This document shows positions 1 through 11,470 of a stretch of DNA of 64,000 bases, piece after piece. Every line of letters begins with the position of its first letter. The stretch's first letter is position 1. The DNA comes from Chrysomallon squamiferum (Eukaryota > Mollusca > Gastropoda > Neomphalida > Peltospiridae): assembly GCA_012295275.1 (NCBI GenBank), contig CM022665.1, positions 48,246,064 through 48,310,063 on the forward strand, in the 5' to 3' direction. Below the pieces are notes generated by a model. That model had not been told where the DNA came from and searched no databases. It saw only the letters and a program-made list of their open reading frames with translations. The translations under genes were made by a program, and so were the position numbers.

Positions 1-157
1 ACAAACTTTTGGAAGTGAAGAAAAGTAACAAATACAAAAGAAGTAACAAACTTTTGGAAGTGAAGAAAAGTAACAAATAAATAAGAAGTAACAAACTTTT
101 GGAAGTGAAGAAAAGTAACAAATAAATAAGAAGTAACAAACTTTTGGAAGTGAAGAA
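1..157. repeat. 45-bp minisatellite at the exon/intron border
   Basis: About 3.5 copies of a 45-bp unit containing aacaaacttttggaagtgaa. The array runs off the left edge, and its last partial copy (131-157) forms the 3' end of the PDE3 exon at 142-402 on the minus strand. Each copy therefore carries a duplicate of the exon's terminal codons and of its putative donor. Because 45 is a multiple of three, the minus-strand frame stays open to the window edge, but the peptide there (Cys/Phe/Tyr/Leu-rich) does not look like PDE3, so I read it as intron. Confidence 0.9.
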
Positions 158-402
158 GGTCTCTCTCCGGTGTAAGGACTTTCCTCCGTGTCCGAGCCAT
201 ACGACGAGGACTCAGTGAGCGACACGAGGGGGCTCACTTTGGGTTTGTGTACAGACGAGTGGTTGTCTGTGGGTTTGAGCAGGTTGCTCACTGCTCTCAG
301 GCCACTCACAATGTGAGGGGGGACGTTGGCGTCGGCCAGCATGTCCATGATCAACCCATGAGCCTCTCCTATAATGGCCGACTCGTAGCCTGCCGAGGAA
401 CT
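142..402 (-). CDS. PDE3: PDE3-family phosphodiesterase, internal exon (linker region)
   Basis: Exon of 261 nt (87 codons), phase 0 at both ends. The acceptor is ATTTTCAG at 410-403. The translation starts SSSAGYESAIIGEAHGLI, continues through LADANVPPHIVSGLRAVSNL and HKPKVSPLVSL, then an acidic YGSDTEES stretch, and ends RPSSLPK. From memory of human PDE3A, the same blocks occur in the same order (GEAHGLI.DLLAD, SLRAVSNLL, HKPRVNP, SDSEES, IPK) between the N-terminal membrane region and the catalytic domain. This is a regulatory linker, not the catalytic HD domain, which must lie left of the window. The proposed donor AAAA|GTTTGT (142/141) is weak and sits inside a 45-bp tandem repeat, so the exon could end one or more repeat units further left. 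Two donor-like GTGAG sequences inside the exon are bridged by homology and so are read as coding. Confidence 0.88.
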
Positions 403-479
403 CTGAAAATACAAAAATAAATGTTTTTATTTATTAATATGACATCACATATGTATTTATATAACATCACTGTGTAATA

Positions 480-1190
480 CAGACTGTTTATACACATCAG
501 TAAATGAGTTATCTCTTTGTATTATATAGTATTTTAGTATTTATACACATCAGTAAATGATGACTTTGTATTATATAAACAATACTGTGTCATACAAACT
601 ATTTATACACATCAGTAAATGAGTTATCTCTTTGTATTACATAGTATTTTAGTATTTATACACATCAGTAAAAGATAACTTTGTATTATATAAACAATAC
701 TGTGTAATACTAACTATTTATACACATCAGTAAATGATGACTTTGTATTATATATACAATACTGTGTAATACAAACTGTTTATACACATCAGTAAATGAT
801 AACTTTGTATTATAAAAACAATACTGTGTAATACAAACTGTTTATACACATCAGTAAATGATGACTTTGTATTATATAAACAATACTGTGTCATACAAAC
901 TATTTATACACATCAGTAAAAGATAACTTTGTATTATATAAACAATACTGTGTCATACAAACTATTTATACACATCAGTAAAAGATAACTTTGTATTATA
1001 TAAACAATACTGTGTAATACTAACTATTTATACACATCAGTAAATGATGACTTTGTATTATATAAACAATACTGTGTAATACAAACTGTTTATACACATC
1101 AGTAAATGATAACTTTGTATTATATAAACAATACTGTTTAATACAAACTGTTTATACACATCAGTAAATGATAACTTTGTATAACTTAAA
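480..1190. repeat. Tandem array, about 62-bp unit
   Basis: About 12 diverged copies of a 61-63-bp AT-rich unit marked by ttatacacatcagtaaatga and tttgtattatataaacaata. Copies at 779, 841 and 903 are 62 bp apart. Some copies lack a few bases (aaag for aaatg). No coding potential is visible. Confidence 0.9.
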
Positions 1191-1617
1191 ACAAACTCAT
1201 AAATCTGAAACAGAACATAATTTAAATCTACTGATTTTTTTTTTACAAACACACTGTAGTAACATTTTATTTTCTTACTGCACTTGTACGCAAATTACTG
1301 ATAATTATCTTTTTAAAAAACAGATTAATAAAATGCATTTTAATATTTATGTTACATTTTTTTTAATGGTAAAACAAATCTTCTCCTTGTTGTGGTAGGT
1401 AAAGGTTTTTTGTTAACATTGATGTTATGGAATTAAATGGAATTAATATTGTGAACGTAATGTTATAATTTAAAATTTCATTGATATTTAAATATTTCTA
1501 AGTGTTTGTTTTATAACTGTATGGTGATAGGAATATCAAAACATTTTCTGTGTTTAAGTGGACATGGTTGATCAAGACATCTGTCACAAACTGAGTAGAT
1601 TTACATGAACTATGTGT
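1191..1617. other. AT-rich unique spacer
   Basis: AT-rich non-repetitive DNA with short T and A runs. I see no exon, promoter or RNA gene. Confidence 0.6.
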
Positions 1618-2014
1618 GCCTGTGTGTGTGTGCATGTGTGTATGTCTTTGTATATATGTGTTGTGTATGTATATGTGAGTGTGTATGAGTGAGTGTGTGT
1701 ATGTCTCTGTGTATATATTTGCGTGTATATGTATGTATAGTTACATAAGTACATATATTTGTCAGTAGGATGCATTTGTATATGTTTGCATATATATTGC
1801 ATATATGTATTTATGTATGTGCATATGTATAAATATATATATATATGCATGCATGTATTTTGTTAGTGTGTTTGTGTTATAATATGTCTATGTGTGTGTA
1901 CATGTGTCTGACAATGAATATATATTTATCTGGGCATGTTTATGGGTGTGTATATATATATATATATATGTATGTAGGCATGTGTGTGTGTGTCTGTGTG
2001 TATATACACAAACA

Positions 2015-2060
<46 letters not shown>

Positions 2061-2117
2061 AACAGAAAACTGAAACAATCACAGTCAAACTTCTACATGC
2101 ATGTTTTCCAACACTGT

Positions 2118-2152
<35 letters not shown>
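1618..2152. repeat. TG/TATG then CA microsatellites, inverted pair
   Basis: TG- and TATG-rich tract (1618-2000) followed by (CA)n at about 2019-2060 and 2119-2152. The TG tract at 1980-2002 and the CA tract just after it meet at tatataca, so they form an inverted repeat able to fold into a long hairpin. Confidence 0.9.
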
Positions 2153-2156
<4 letters not shown>

Positions 2157-2336
2157 AGTGGTGTTTACACAGCAAACAAGAGTCAGATCAGTGACCTGCA
2201 CAGTAATAATCAACAAAGAAATGTGTGAACCACACTAATTACACTTCACAATGAGTTGTCTGCCCTTGATTAGCTTCATTTCCACTCGCATCCTGTCAAC
2301 ATCTCACCCAGACTGGTGCACCACTTACATAAGTAT

Positions 2337-2625
2337 TTCTATACCACTCACACCAGTCATCATACCACTCACACCAGTCATTATATCACTCACACTAGTC
2401 ATTATATCACTCACACTAGTCATTATACCACTCACACTAGCAGTATCATACAGTTTATACTTTCAGTTATATCACCCATACTAATAATCATACCATTCAG
2501 CCTAGTATATCACACACCTAGTAGTATTATATCATTATAGCATTATATAACCTAGTAGTTATACCACAAAAACTAGTAGTTATACTACTAACACTAGCAC
2601 TTACTACATTCACACTAGTACTGTC
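2337..2625. repeat. 21-bp tandem array, decaying
   Basis: About five good copies of a 21-bp unit (core cactcacactagtcattata) at 2337-2445, then degenerate copies with ctagtagtata-type sequence up to about 2625. Confidence 0.85.
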
Positions 2626-2639
2626 ACACCAATCAAATT

Positions 2640-3185
2640 AGTAATGTTGTACAAGTCATATTGTAATGTTGTAATGATGTAGAAGTCATATGTTGTAATG
2701 ATGTACAAGTCATATGTTGTAATGATGTACAAGTCATATGTTGTAATGATGTACAAGTCATATTGTAATGTTGTAATGATGTACAAGTCATATTGTAATG
2801 TTGTAATGATGTACAAGTCATATTGTAATGTTGTAATGTTGTACAAGTCATATTGTAATGTTGTAATGATGTACAAGTCATATTGTAATGTTGTACAAGT
2901 CATATTGTAATGTTGTAATGATGTACAAGTCATATTGTAATGTTGTAATGATGTACAAGTCATATTGTAATGTTGTAATGTTGTACAAGTCATATTATAA
3001 TGTTGTAATGTTGTACAAGTCATATTGTAATGTTGTAATGATGTACAAGTCATATTGTAATGTTGTACAAGTCATATTGTAATGTTGTAATGTTGTACAA
3101 GTCATATTGTAATGTTGTACAAATCATATTGTTGTTGTAATGTTGTACAAGTCATATTGTTGTTGTAATGATGTACAATTTGTAA
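2640..3185. repeat. 30-bp tandem array
   Basis: About 18-20 copies built on gatgtacaagtcatattgta with 24-, 27- and 30-bp length variants. Because the usual unit is a multiple of three, both strands give long repetitive open frames (a ten-residue repeat on the minus strand). These are repeat artefacts. Confidence 0.95.
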
Positions 3186-3432
3186 CTATTGCCTGTGCAC
3201 AAGTCATCAGAAATGTTGTACAAGTGTTGTGTTTTGTAAACATTTAGAAGATTCATTAAATAAAATGTTACATCTACAGATTCAATTATCTCAATCTCAT
3301 ATTTTAATAAAGTCATATTTTATAAAGCTGTACAATTTTTAATTAAACACAATCATAAATTGAATGCTTTGAAACATCTAGAAGATTCAGTTAAGTCTCC
3401 CATTACAAATCTCAGGATCTCTCCATCTCACA

Positions 3433-3560
3433 ACACTAAACCCTCCCATCTCAAACATGGATCTGCCCCTGCTCTGAACACTATCCCTCCCATCTAAATC
3501 TGGATCTGCCCCTGCTCTGAACACTCCCCCTCCCATCTAAATCTGGATCTGCCCTGCACT
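3433..3560. repeat. 43-bp C-rich minisatellite
   Basis: Nearly three copies of a 43-bp unit containing ctggatctgcccctgctctg and ccctcccatctaaat. It is much richer in C than the surrounding DNA. Confidence 0.85.
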
Positions 3561-3794
3561 GACCAGGACATGGTAAGAGATGCTGGAGACAATTTGTCTC
3601 AAAGAAAACCACTTAGCCGGAGAAGATCAATTAGATTACAAACACTTCACCACTCTTGTCACAGTCACTTTCGTGTGTCACTACAGAGCCCTTCTCATCA
3701 GCAATCTCCCATTCCAGCCAGGGCCTCATAACCGGTTTGCGAAAAACATTAACACCATGCATCTATTAAAAGTTTAGTAGAAAAATTATCTGTT
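3561..3794. other. Unique island, no assigned function
   Basis: Non-repetitive sequence of moderate GC following the C-rich array. A 65-codon plus-strand frame (3580-3777) is open, and a donor-like ATG|GTAAGAG precedes it at about 3571. I recognise no protein family and make no gene call. Confidence 0.4.
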
Positions 3795-4060
<266 letters not shown>

Positions 4061-4729
4061 CTATTAAATTTAGAATTAGTACGTTGTGAAAAATCAATAT
4101 GTCTAAAAGAAAATTGCTTGTAAAGATAACCTTGATGCTAATTGATACAAACACAGACCAGCTGGTTTCTTCTCTGGTATAATCATTAAAAACAAATTTA
4201 ATGAGTGTTGACCGTAGCCGAGTCTGAACAAGAATTTCTGAAAGTGAGGACACATTTCTAAAAACACTCCTGACACAAACATCAAAAAAAAAAAAAAAGA
4301 ATAATAATAATAATGATGAAAAAAATAAATAATAATAAAAAATATATAAAATAAAATAAAAATAAAAAAGGAGCAAAAACCCCCACCTACAAACAGCCCA
4401 TCAGTTCAGACTGAAAACGCTGTACACAAACAACACAGTGTGCAAATGTTAAAACAACAGGTTTTATAACAGTCTCCTGTGACATACAGAGTTTATATCA
4501 CAGCTCACACACAACAGTCTGCCATTGATTAACTTCTTACATGACTGACTCGTGGGTGACAGTGAAAGTTGAAGTATCGATGAGGTGGGTGTTTTCTTTC
4601 TCTCTCTAGTAAATGCTTCTCCCAGTCACAATGACACAAACGTCAGCTTTAGTGGAATCTAATCACTGAGTTCAGTCAAGCGTCAAGTGCACCTCTGAGT
4701 TCACCTAGCTAACACCTCTCTCACAGCAG
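4061..4729. other. Unique spacer with A-rich patch
   Basis: Mixed unique DNA. 4284-4372 is an A/AAT-rich stretch. 4520-4725 is a unique island of moderate GC with no supported exon on either strand. Confidence 0.5.
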
Positions 4730-6055
4730 CATTCATCCACATCTACAACTGTCACATCACATTTACAACTGTCACAATGCATCTACAACTGTCACAGCAC
4801 ATCTACAACCGTCACAATGCATCTACAACTGTCACAATGCATCATCTGCAACTGTCTACAACACATCTACAACTGTCTGCATCTACAACTGTCACAATGC
4901 ATCTACAATGCATCTACAACTGTCACAACATATCTACAACTGTCACAACATCCACCTGTCACAACGCATCTACAACTGTCACATCTACGCATCTACAACT
5001 GTCATAGAACATCTACAACTGTCACAACACATCCACAACTGTCACAGCACATCTACAACTGTCACAATGCATCTACAACTGATACAGCACATCTACAACT
5101 GTCACAATGCATCTACAACTGTCACAATGCATCTACAACGCATCTACAACGCATCTACAACTGTCACAGCATATCTACAACTGTCACAACACATCCACAA
5201 CTGTCACAACACACCTACAACTGTCTCAACACATCTACAACTGATACAGCACATCTCCAACTGTCACAACACATCTACAACTGTCACAGCATATCTACAA
5301 CTGTCACAGCATATCTACAACTGTCACAACACATCCACAACTGTCACAACACATCCACAACTGTCACAACACATCTACAACTGTCACAACGCATCTACAA
5401 CTGTCACAACGCATCTACAACTGTCACAGCATATCTACAACTGTCACAACACATCCACAACTGTCACAATGCATCTACAACTGTCACAATGCATCTACAA
5501 CGCATCTACAACTGTCACAATGCATCTACAACTGTCACAATGCATCTACAACTGTCACAATGCATCTACAACGCATCTACAACTGTCACAGCATATCTAC
5601 AACTGTCACAACACATCCACAACTGTCACAGCACATCTACAACTGTCACAATGCATCTACAACTGATACAGCACATCTACAACTGTCACAACACACCTAC
5701 AACTGTCACAATGCATCTACAACTGTCACAATGCATCTACAACGCATCTACAACTGTCACAGCATATCTACAACTGTCACAACACATCCACAACTGTCAC
5801 AACACACCTACAACTGTCTCAACACATCTACAACTGATACAGCACATCTCCAACTGTCACAACACATCTACAACTGTCACAACATATCTACAACTGTCAC
5901 AGCATATCTACAACTGTCACAGCATATCTACAACTGTCACAACACATCCACAACTGTCACAACACACCTACAACTGTCTCAACACATCTACAACTGATAC
6001 AGCACATCTACAACTGTCACAGCACATCCACAACTGTCACAACACATCTACAACG
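4730..6055. repeat. 20-bp tandem array, about 66 copies
   Basis: Long array of a 20-bp unit, consensus catctacaactgtcacaaca, with variants (gatacagc, cacctac, truncated catctacaacg). The period is not a multiple of three and all three plus frames lack stops, so reading frames up to 438 codons appear (4817-6133). These are not genes. Blocks of several units are themselves repeated, for example around 5150-5310, 5570-5740 and 5740-5930. Confidence 0.97.
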
Positions 6056-6530
6056 TTTCTCCTTTCTCTGTATAAAAGTCACTTCTTGAAGACAGAAAAA
6101 GTCATTCATATACATAAACACTCATCTCAGTAAAAAATCTTATATTGCAGCCAAACTTTATTGTTAGTAAACACTGGCCACCATCATTAAGAAAATAAAA
6201 ATAAAACAGTTTGAATGATATAAACAGGTCAATAGCACCAGAATGGATTACACTTTTTTCAGTCTACTTTATTTCAGAACCTTGAATATTAACAAAACAA
6301 AAAAAATAAAACCCAGCAGTTAATTAATTTGTTGTAGCAACATCAGCCAACTGAAAGGTTTTTTTTTTTTTTAATCTCATTTAGTTCAGTTTTCCTGTCA
6401 CAAATATTCTTCTTGCACAATGTATTAAAGAGTCAGCATTTCATTTACATCTGTGAACAAACTGATAAAGAAAAACAAAGAACATCTTTTGTTTTTTATC
6501 GTTTTACAACAAACAATGAAACAAACAATT
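6056..6530. other. AT-rich unique spacer
   Basis: Unique AT-rich sequence with short A and T runs; nothing recognised. Confidence 0.55.
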
Positions 6531-6745
6531 GTTGTTGTTGTTGTTGTTGCTGCTGCTTTGTAATGCAGATATTGATGATTACGTCTTTCTTACCACGTTG
6601 CTGCTGTTACTGACAAAACAGATAAACAGAGAGATTGTTTACAGCTGTCATAACAAAAACAACAACAACAACAACAACAATAATAATAACAAGAATAATA
6701 ATAATAATAACAAAAATAATAATAATAATAATAAAACAAAAAAGA
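6531..6745. repeat. Trinucleotide microsatellites (GTT/GCT, AAC/AAT)
   Basis: A short TTG/CTG run at 6531-6557 and an AAC then AAT tract at 6655-6735. The derived poly-Asn, poly-Leu and poly-Cys frames are repeat artefacts. Confidence 0.9.
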
Positions 6746-6819
6746 AAAACAAAAGACAAAACATAATGTGACAGAAAACAACAGTAAATTCATTGTTCTC
6801 TTTATCACTAGAACAGTTC

Positions 6820-6993
6820 CATTTTTGTATGTGTGTGTCTGTGTGTGTGCTTCTGTGTCTGTTTGTGTGTGTGAACATTATTAAAACAAATAGATGGATA
6901 AACACAAGCATATTCACAACAAAGAAATAATTAAAATATTTTACTGAATTCTGTTGTGTATAAATATACACACTCTCTCTCTCTCTCTACCTT

Positions 6994-7073
<80 letters not shown>

Positions 7074-7095
7074 TGTGTTTGTGTGTGTACAACTG
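6820..7095. repeat. TG microsatellite with CT patch
   Basis: Interrupted TG at 6827-6872, CT at 6972-6989, and a nearly pure (TG)n of about 90 bp at 7001-7090. Confidence 0.95.
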
Positions 7096-7854
7096 TGTAT
7101 TTGCCTCTGTGCATGTATTTATTTCAAAATATTTACATACTAAATGTTCTCTTAACAAGTAACAAATGATGATGATGAAAATGATGGATGATAGTGATAA
7201 AAGAAGGATGATAGATGATAAATAACAATTATGATGATGATTACGGATGATCAGAATGATTACAACACATCAAACTGAAGGATAATTAAAAACGCATCAG
7301 TACAAAAACAACATGGCTGAAAATTTGCAATAATTTCTAATCTTCCTTGTCAACATCACATTTTCTTCATTATTAGATAATTCTTCTACAACAACAACAG
7401 CAGCAGCAGCGCACACAGCCTCTGACTATCGGCTTACTAATAGCTACTGCAGCAGGAAGAACCTGCGAGTGGTTTCGGGATACTAATGAACTTGCTAGTA
7501 TTTCAGTACTGTAACCCGATTCACTGACGTCTGGGCACACTTCCCACAATTCATCAGCAATTAGCAAACATTAATCTTCCTGTTGACACAATCTTCTAAA
7601 CAATTTTTTTTATTTTTTTTATTTATTTTTTTTTAGTGAAAATATCAACAGGTTGAATAAAAAAAATAAAAATAAAAACAAACATGTCCCAGTATTTCAT
7701 CTGAAATATGTGTTCATTTAATTTCACTAATGTCAGCGTTGGTTTAATAAAGCGTATTATCCACCCCCGTGTGAAGTATTGGAAGTATCACATAGCTGTG
7801 TTCTGTCTCATACTTCTACACGTCATAGGTTAACAAAAGGGTTTGATCTATATT
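7096..7854. other. Spacer with GAT repeats and a unique island
   Basis: GAT-rich sequence at 7167-7245, then AT-rich DNA. The island 7405-7565 is non-repetitive with moderate GC and a 64-codon minus-strand open frame, but it has no convincing splice sites and no recognised family. Confidence 0.5.
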
Positions 7855-8075
7855 TTATTAATGTTTCAGAAAATACAAAGTGTTTGATATAAATTTTTTA
7901 ACTTTGACTAAATAACAAAATGTTTTAAATATAAATTTGATGTTTCAGAAAATACAAAATGTTTGATATGAACGTTTTAAGTTTCACTAAATACAAAATG
8001 ATTTAAATATATTTTTAAAATTTTCAGAAAATAGAAAATGTTTGATATAAATTTTTAATATTTCAGAAAAGACAA
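7855..8075. repeat. Degenerate about 40-bp AT-rich repeat
   Basis: Five to six diverged copies marked by ttcagaaaatacaaaatgtt and tgatataaattttt. Confidence 0.75.
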
Positions 8076-8574
8076 CATATAAAATTGCAAAATATTGAAA
8101 AGTAAAATTACTGTGTTTAATACTCACTGGTTACAATGTTTTGTATTAACAGATATTCAGGTAAATTTTGACTATATATACACTGTACATTGTATATTGT
8201 GACACACTTTGATGCTGAACTCTGCATTAATCAAATATCTGGCAGGATGAAAAACGTCAAAAGAAGCTGAATATTAACAACAAAAATTTAGCCAATTTAG
8301 AGACAATTACTTTGTAGACCATTAACCAGAACAAAAAATCTTTATTTACTGAATTAATTAAAACAGTGCAAGCATTAAAACAAGTGTGCAGAATTAAGAT
8401 GTCAGAGAAAATCCAGAAAATTATCACTGAATAATTGAACACAGACTGGTTTTGTGTGAGCGAACAAATCATAGCACACAAAGTAATGTGTGAACGTTTA
8501 ATAATCAAACTGTGAAATCTTTGTGTGATGACTTGTTTACAAATCTGCTCATTCTCTTTCTCTAACATACACTT
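8076..8574. other. AT-rich unique spacer
   Basis: Unique AT-rich DNA. Open frames here continue from the neighbouring CA repeat and have no independent support. Confidence 0.5.
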
Positions 8575-8663
8575 GCACAAATTCATACACATACAAATAC
8601 ACACACACGTAAATTCACACACACTCACACACACATATATACATACACACAAACACATATTTG

Positions 8664-8700
<37 letters not shown>

Positions 8701-8874
8701 AACAAACATACTTGTAATATATATACAGACACACATATTTACACACACACATATATATATACACACATATACACAGATACATAAACATGCATCATACATA
8801 TAAACACATACATATGCACAGACATACTTCCATATTTCATATATATGCATACAGAGAAACATACATCTACATAC

Positions 8875-8926
<52 letters not shown>

Positions 8927-8930
8927 GACA
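8575..8930. repeat. CA/TACA/TA microsatellite cluster
   Basis: ACAC and ATAC-rich sequence with a (TA)n core at 8669-8694 and nearly pure (CA)n at 8879-8921. Confidence 0.95.
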
Positions 8931-9116
8931 CTGTTTACATGCGTATAATTATATAAACATGAAACCAACATACACAACACATTCATTGAAAAACACAGAA
9001 AGACAAACACATGAACTGACACACCCACATTCACTCTCACTTCTTACAACACAAATTAAAAAAAAAAAATCTTTCTCAATTAATAATCAAACTGCACCCT
9101 GTCACCTTTCACCTCA

Positions 9117-9130
9117 GTCACCATGGCAAC
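9117..9130 (+). promoter_or_regulatory. RFX X-box-like motif
   Basis: GTCACCATGGCAAC, a near-palindrome matching the RFX X-box pattern (RYYVCC, two-base spacer, RGYAAC). It lies in a short unique stretch between repeats. Confidence 0.5.
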
Positions 9131-9294
9131 ACACCTTAAATAATTAACAGGTAATAAGAGGTGTGTAATGAATTAGCCAGGTAAACATGAGGTGAATCTC
9201 TAAGTGTTTTAACTAAACAAAACTTGTAGACAAACAAAACAACAGATTAAATACAGTAATTGTTTAATCCTTATTTCTATATTAAAATATCTGT

Positions 9295-9298
9295 GTGA

Positions 9299-9332
<34 letters not shown>

Positions 9333-9760
9333 GTGTGTGTCTCTATGTATGTATGTATATGTGTATGTATGTGTGTGTGTGTGTAACAGATTAAAACAAA
9401 ATCACTGTTTAATCTTCATTTTTCTAATAAAATGTTTTGTGAATGTTTTTTTTGTTTTTTTTTGTGTGTGTGTGTGTGTGTGTGTGAATATACAATCATA
9501 CTTGTGCATGTGCATGTTTGTATTTAACTAATTATATTTCTCTGTCTATGTCTATGTATACTGTGCCTTTATTTAAGCATGTAATGTAATTTCACTCCGT
9601 GTAAGTGAATTCATATATATGTGTGTTTGTGTATGCATGTATCTGTATATCTCTCTATGTATTATGTATGTGTGTGTATGCATGTATGTATGTATGTATC
9701 TGTAAGTATCTATCTATCTATACATTGTATGTGTTGTTTCTCTCTACAATACATTAATGC
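9295..9760. repeat. TA/TATG/TG microsatellite patches
   Basis: (TA)n at 9309-9332, TG tracts at 9333-9390 and 9461-9486, and TATG/TATC repeats at 9615-9725, separated by short unique sequence. Confidence 0.85.
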
Positions 9761-9816
9761 ATGGACTGTATTTAAAAACAAGATAAACGAAATCTCAGCT
9801 AACCACACAAACTTAC

Positions 9817-9927
9817 CTCGCTGTAGCTGCGGTACATGTTCTGACCATGCCTACATCGGCGATGATGTAGTCGGTTACACAGAACGCGATCGACATTATC
9901 CAGAGAATTGTTCTTGTTAAGCAACAT
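9817..9927 (-). CDS. Candidate alternative first exon of PDE3
   Basis: Minus-strand island that breaks the repeat landscape. An ATG at 9927-9925 (adenine at -3) opens 37 codons beginning MLLNKNNSLDNVDRV and ending MYRSYSE, directly followed by a strong donor GAG|GTAAGT (9817/9816). The exon ends in phase 0, exactly what the PDE3 exon at 402-142 needs. The frame is also open upstream to an ATG at 9996 through a GAT-repeat stretch. No good in-frame acceptor was found, so a transcript start rather than a cassette exon is the simpler reading. The peptide is basic and Arg/His-rich; I recognise no family. A product starting here would lack the PDE3 membrane region. Chance occurrence is possible. 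Confidence 0.35.
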
Positions 9928-10334
9928 GTTCGAAACGTGCGTCAACGTTTGTAAACATTTTTCATCATCATCAACATCATCTACTACTACTACCACGTCA
10001 TCAGAGGATTAAAGTAAAAAAAACAACCTTTTAACAAAAACAACCAAAGAAACCAAAGAAACTGGATTCCATCACAATGTGATAAACAAATCTGTAAATC
10101 CCTACGTCATCATCATCAACATCATCAACACCACCATCACCACCACCATCATACACCTGCTGCGTGATGTTGATACTGATTTTACCGCTGTTACTACCGA
10201 TGTTGCTAATGCTGTTGTTACTGATGCTGCTGTTAGCGGGGAGAAGGTGAACAACAGAGGTTGGTTCAATCAATACAGCTTCAAGACTTTCTCTGTCTTC
10301 AGCGCGAGATCAATAGTCAACATCAACACCCGCC
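9928..10334. other. CAT/GAT-rich unique region
   Basis: Sequence rich in CATCAT/ACCACC-type triplets (9960-10150), then GTTACTGATGCTG-type triplets to about 10240. Reading frames on both strands reflect the triplet bias. It would be the 5' flank or leader of the candidate exon at 9817-9927. Confidence 0.5.
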
Positions 10335-10400
10335 ACAGCGGCCGATGTGATGTAACCACGTGATGTCACACTGTGACACCTCGCTGTCACATCAACAGAA
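10335..10400 (-). promoter_or_regulatory. E-box, CRE-like and palindromic motif cluster
   Basis: CACGTG at 10357-10362 overlaps TGATGTCA at 10361-10368 (one change from the CRE TGACGTCA). It is followed by the perfect odd palindrome GTCACACTGTGAC (10365-10377). CpG-containing sequence (cgccacagcggccg) lies alongside. The cluster is about 430 bp upstream, in the minus sense, of the candidate ATG at 9927. Confidence 0.4.
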
Positions 10401-10584
10401 AGTCACAATATTCAACGTTTGTTGTGGGGTTTTTTGAGAAGGAAGAATACAAATCTAAAAATATAAATCACACCCAGTTTCTGTAAGTGCAGACTTAACC
10501 AACACCCCACTCTAAACCCCACCCTAAACCCCACCCTAATTTCTACTGCTGAAGTCTTTTGAAAACACAGCAACCATAATCTCT

Positions 10585-10825
10585 AGAACTCCAGCATAAC
10601 TGATATATAACTGTAATTTAACTGTAAAAAACTGAAATATAACTAATATAACTGTAAAATAACTGAAATATAACTGAAATATAAGTAAATATAAATTAAA
10701 ATATAACTAAATATAACTGAAATATAACTGTAAATATAACTCAAATATGACTGTAAATGTAACTGAAATATAACTGTAATATAACTGAAATACACCTTTA
10801 ATATAACCATAATATAAAATGACTG
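10585..10825. repeat. Short AT-rich tandem repeat
   Basis: Many degenerate copies of a 9-12-bp unit of the type ataactgaaat / ataactgtaat. Confidence 0.85.
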
Positions 10826-10851
10826 GTACATCTACATCTACAACTACAACT

Positions 10852-11100
10852 ACAACAACAACAGACAGGTTTGTATGACACCTCTGGAGTGAGACAGGGA
10901 TATCTGAAAGCTGTCAATAAATCCATTGAACAGAGCGCAAATCAAAGGAATTTCTGTCCGGGATTTAACGACTACTTGCATCTCTACGTGGCCAGTCATT
11001 ATCTCCAACCTACATCATCACCGGCATGTACTTATTCATAAACTTCGACTTCACCGCTAACCACACGAAAATCATCTGAGCCAGAAAGGAAAACCATGTA
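10852..11100. other. Unique island, possible decayed coding sequence
   Basis: Non-repetitive, higher-GC island. A plus-strand frame without ATG is open for about 70 codons (contains TSGVRQGYLKAVNKSIEQS). A minus-strand frame has membrane-like residues but three stops. I recognise no family; decayed coding sequence or chance are both possible. Confidence 0.3.
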
Positions 11101-11225
11101 AACAAAATAACTGGTTATTTTAGTCTGATCAGATCTGTATTTGTATTTGTTCTTCACATTATGTGTATCAATATCTGTCTATATTTCTATCTAGCTCCCT
11201 CTCTCTTTCTCTCTCTCACTCTCTT

Positions 11226-11271
<46 letters not shown>

Positions 11272-11470
11272 ATATCAGATCTGTATTTGTATTTGTTCTT
11301 CACATATGTGTAAAATCTGTCTCTATTTCTCTCTAGTAAACCAAAACAAAATAACTGGTTATTTTAGTCTGATCAGATCTGTATTTGTATTTGTTCTTCA
11401 CATATGTGTATCAATATCTGTCTCTATTTCTCTCTAGCTCACTCTCTCTTTCTCTCTCTCACTCTCTCTC
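11101..11470. repeat. Duplicated segment with CT/TA tracts
   Basis: The sequence cagatctgtatttgtatttg followed by ttcttcacat occurs three times (about 11129, 11277 and 11374). The longer preceding part, ataactggttattttagtct, occurs at about 11108 and 11350, giving a 245-bp duplication with inserted (TA)n (11239-11266) and CT tracts. Confidence 0.85.

Noticed and set aside
4817-6133. 438-codon plus-strand reading frame (and overlapping 252- and 145-codon frames)
   Set aside because: It is the 20-bp array read through; the unit lacks stops in every frame, the peptide is a pure repeat, and no promoter or splice context exists.
10505-10540. Telomere-like CCCTAA words
   Set aside because: Three copies of a 14-bp C-rich unit (ccaccctaaaccc type), not tandem TTAGGG; too short to be an interstitial telomere.
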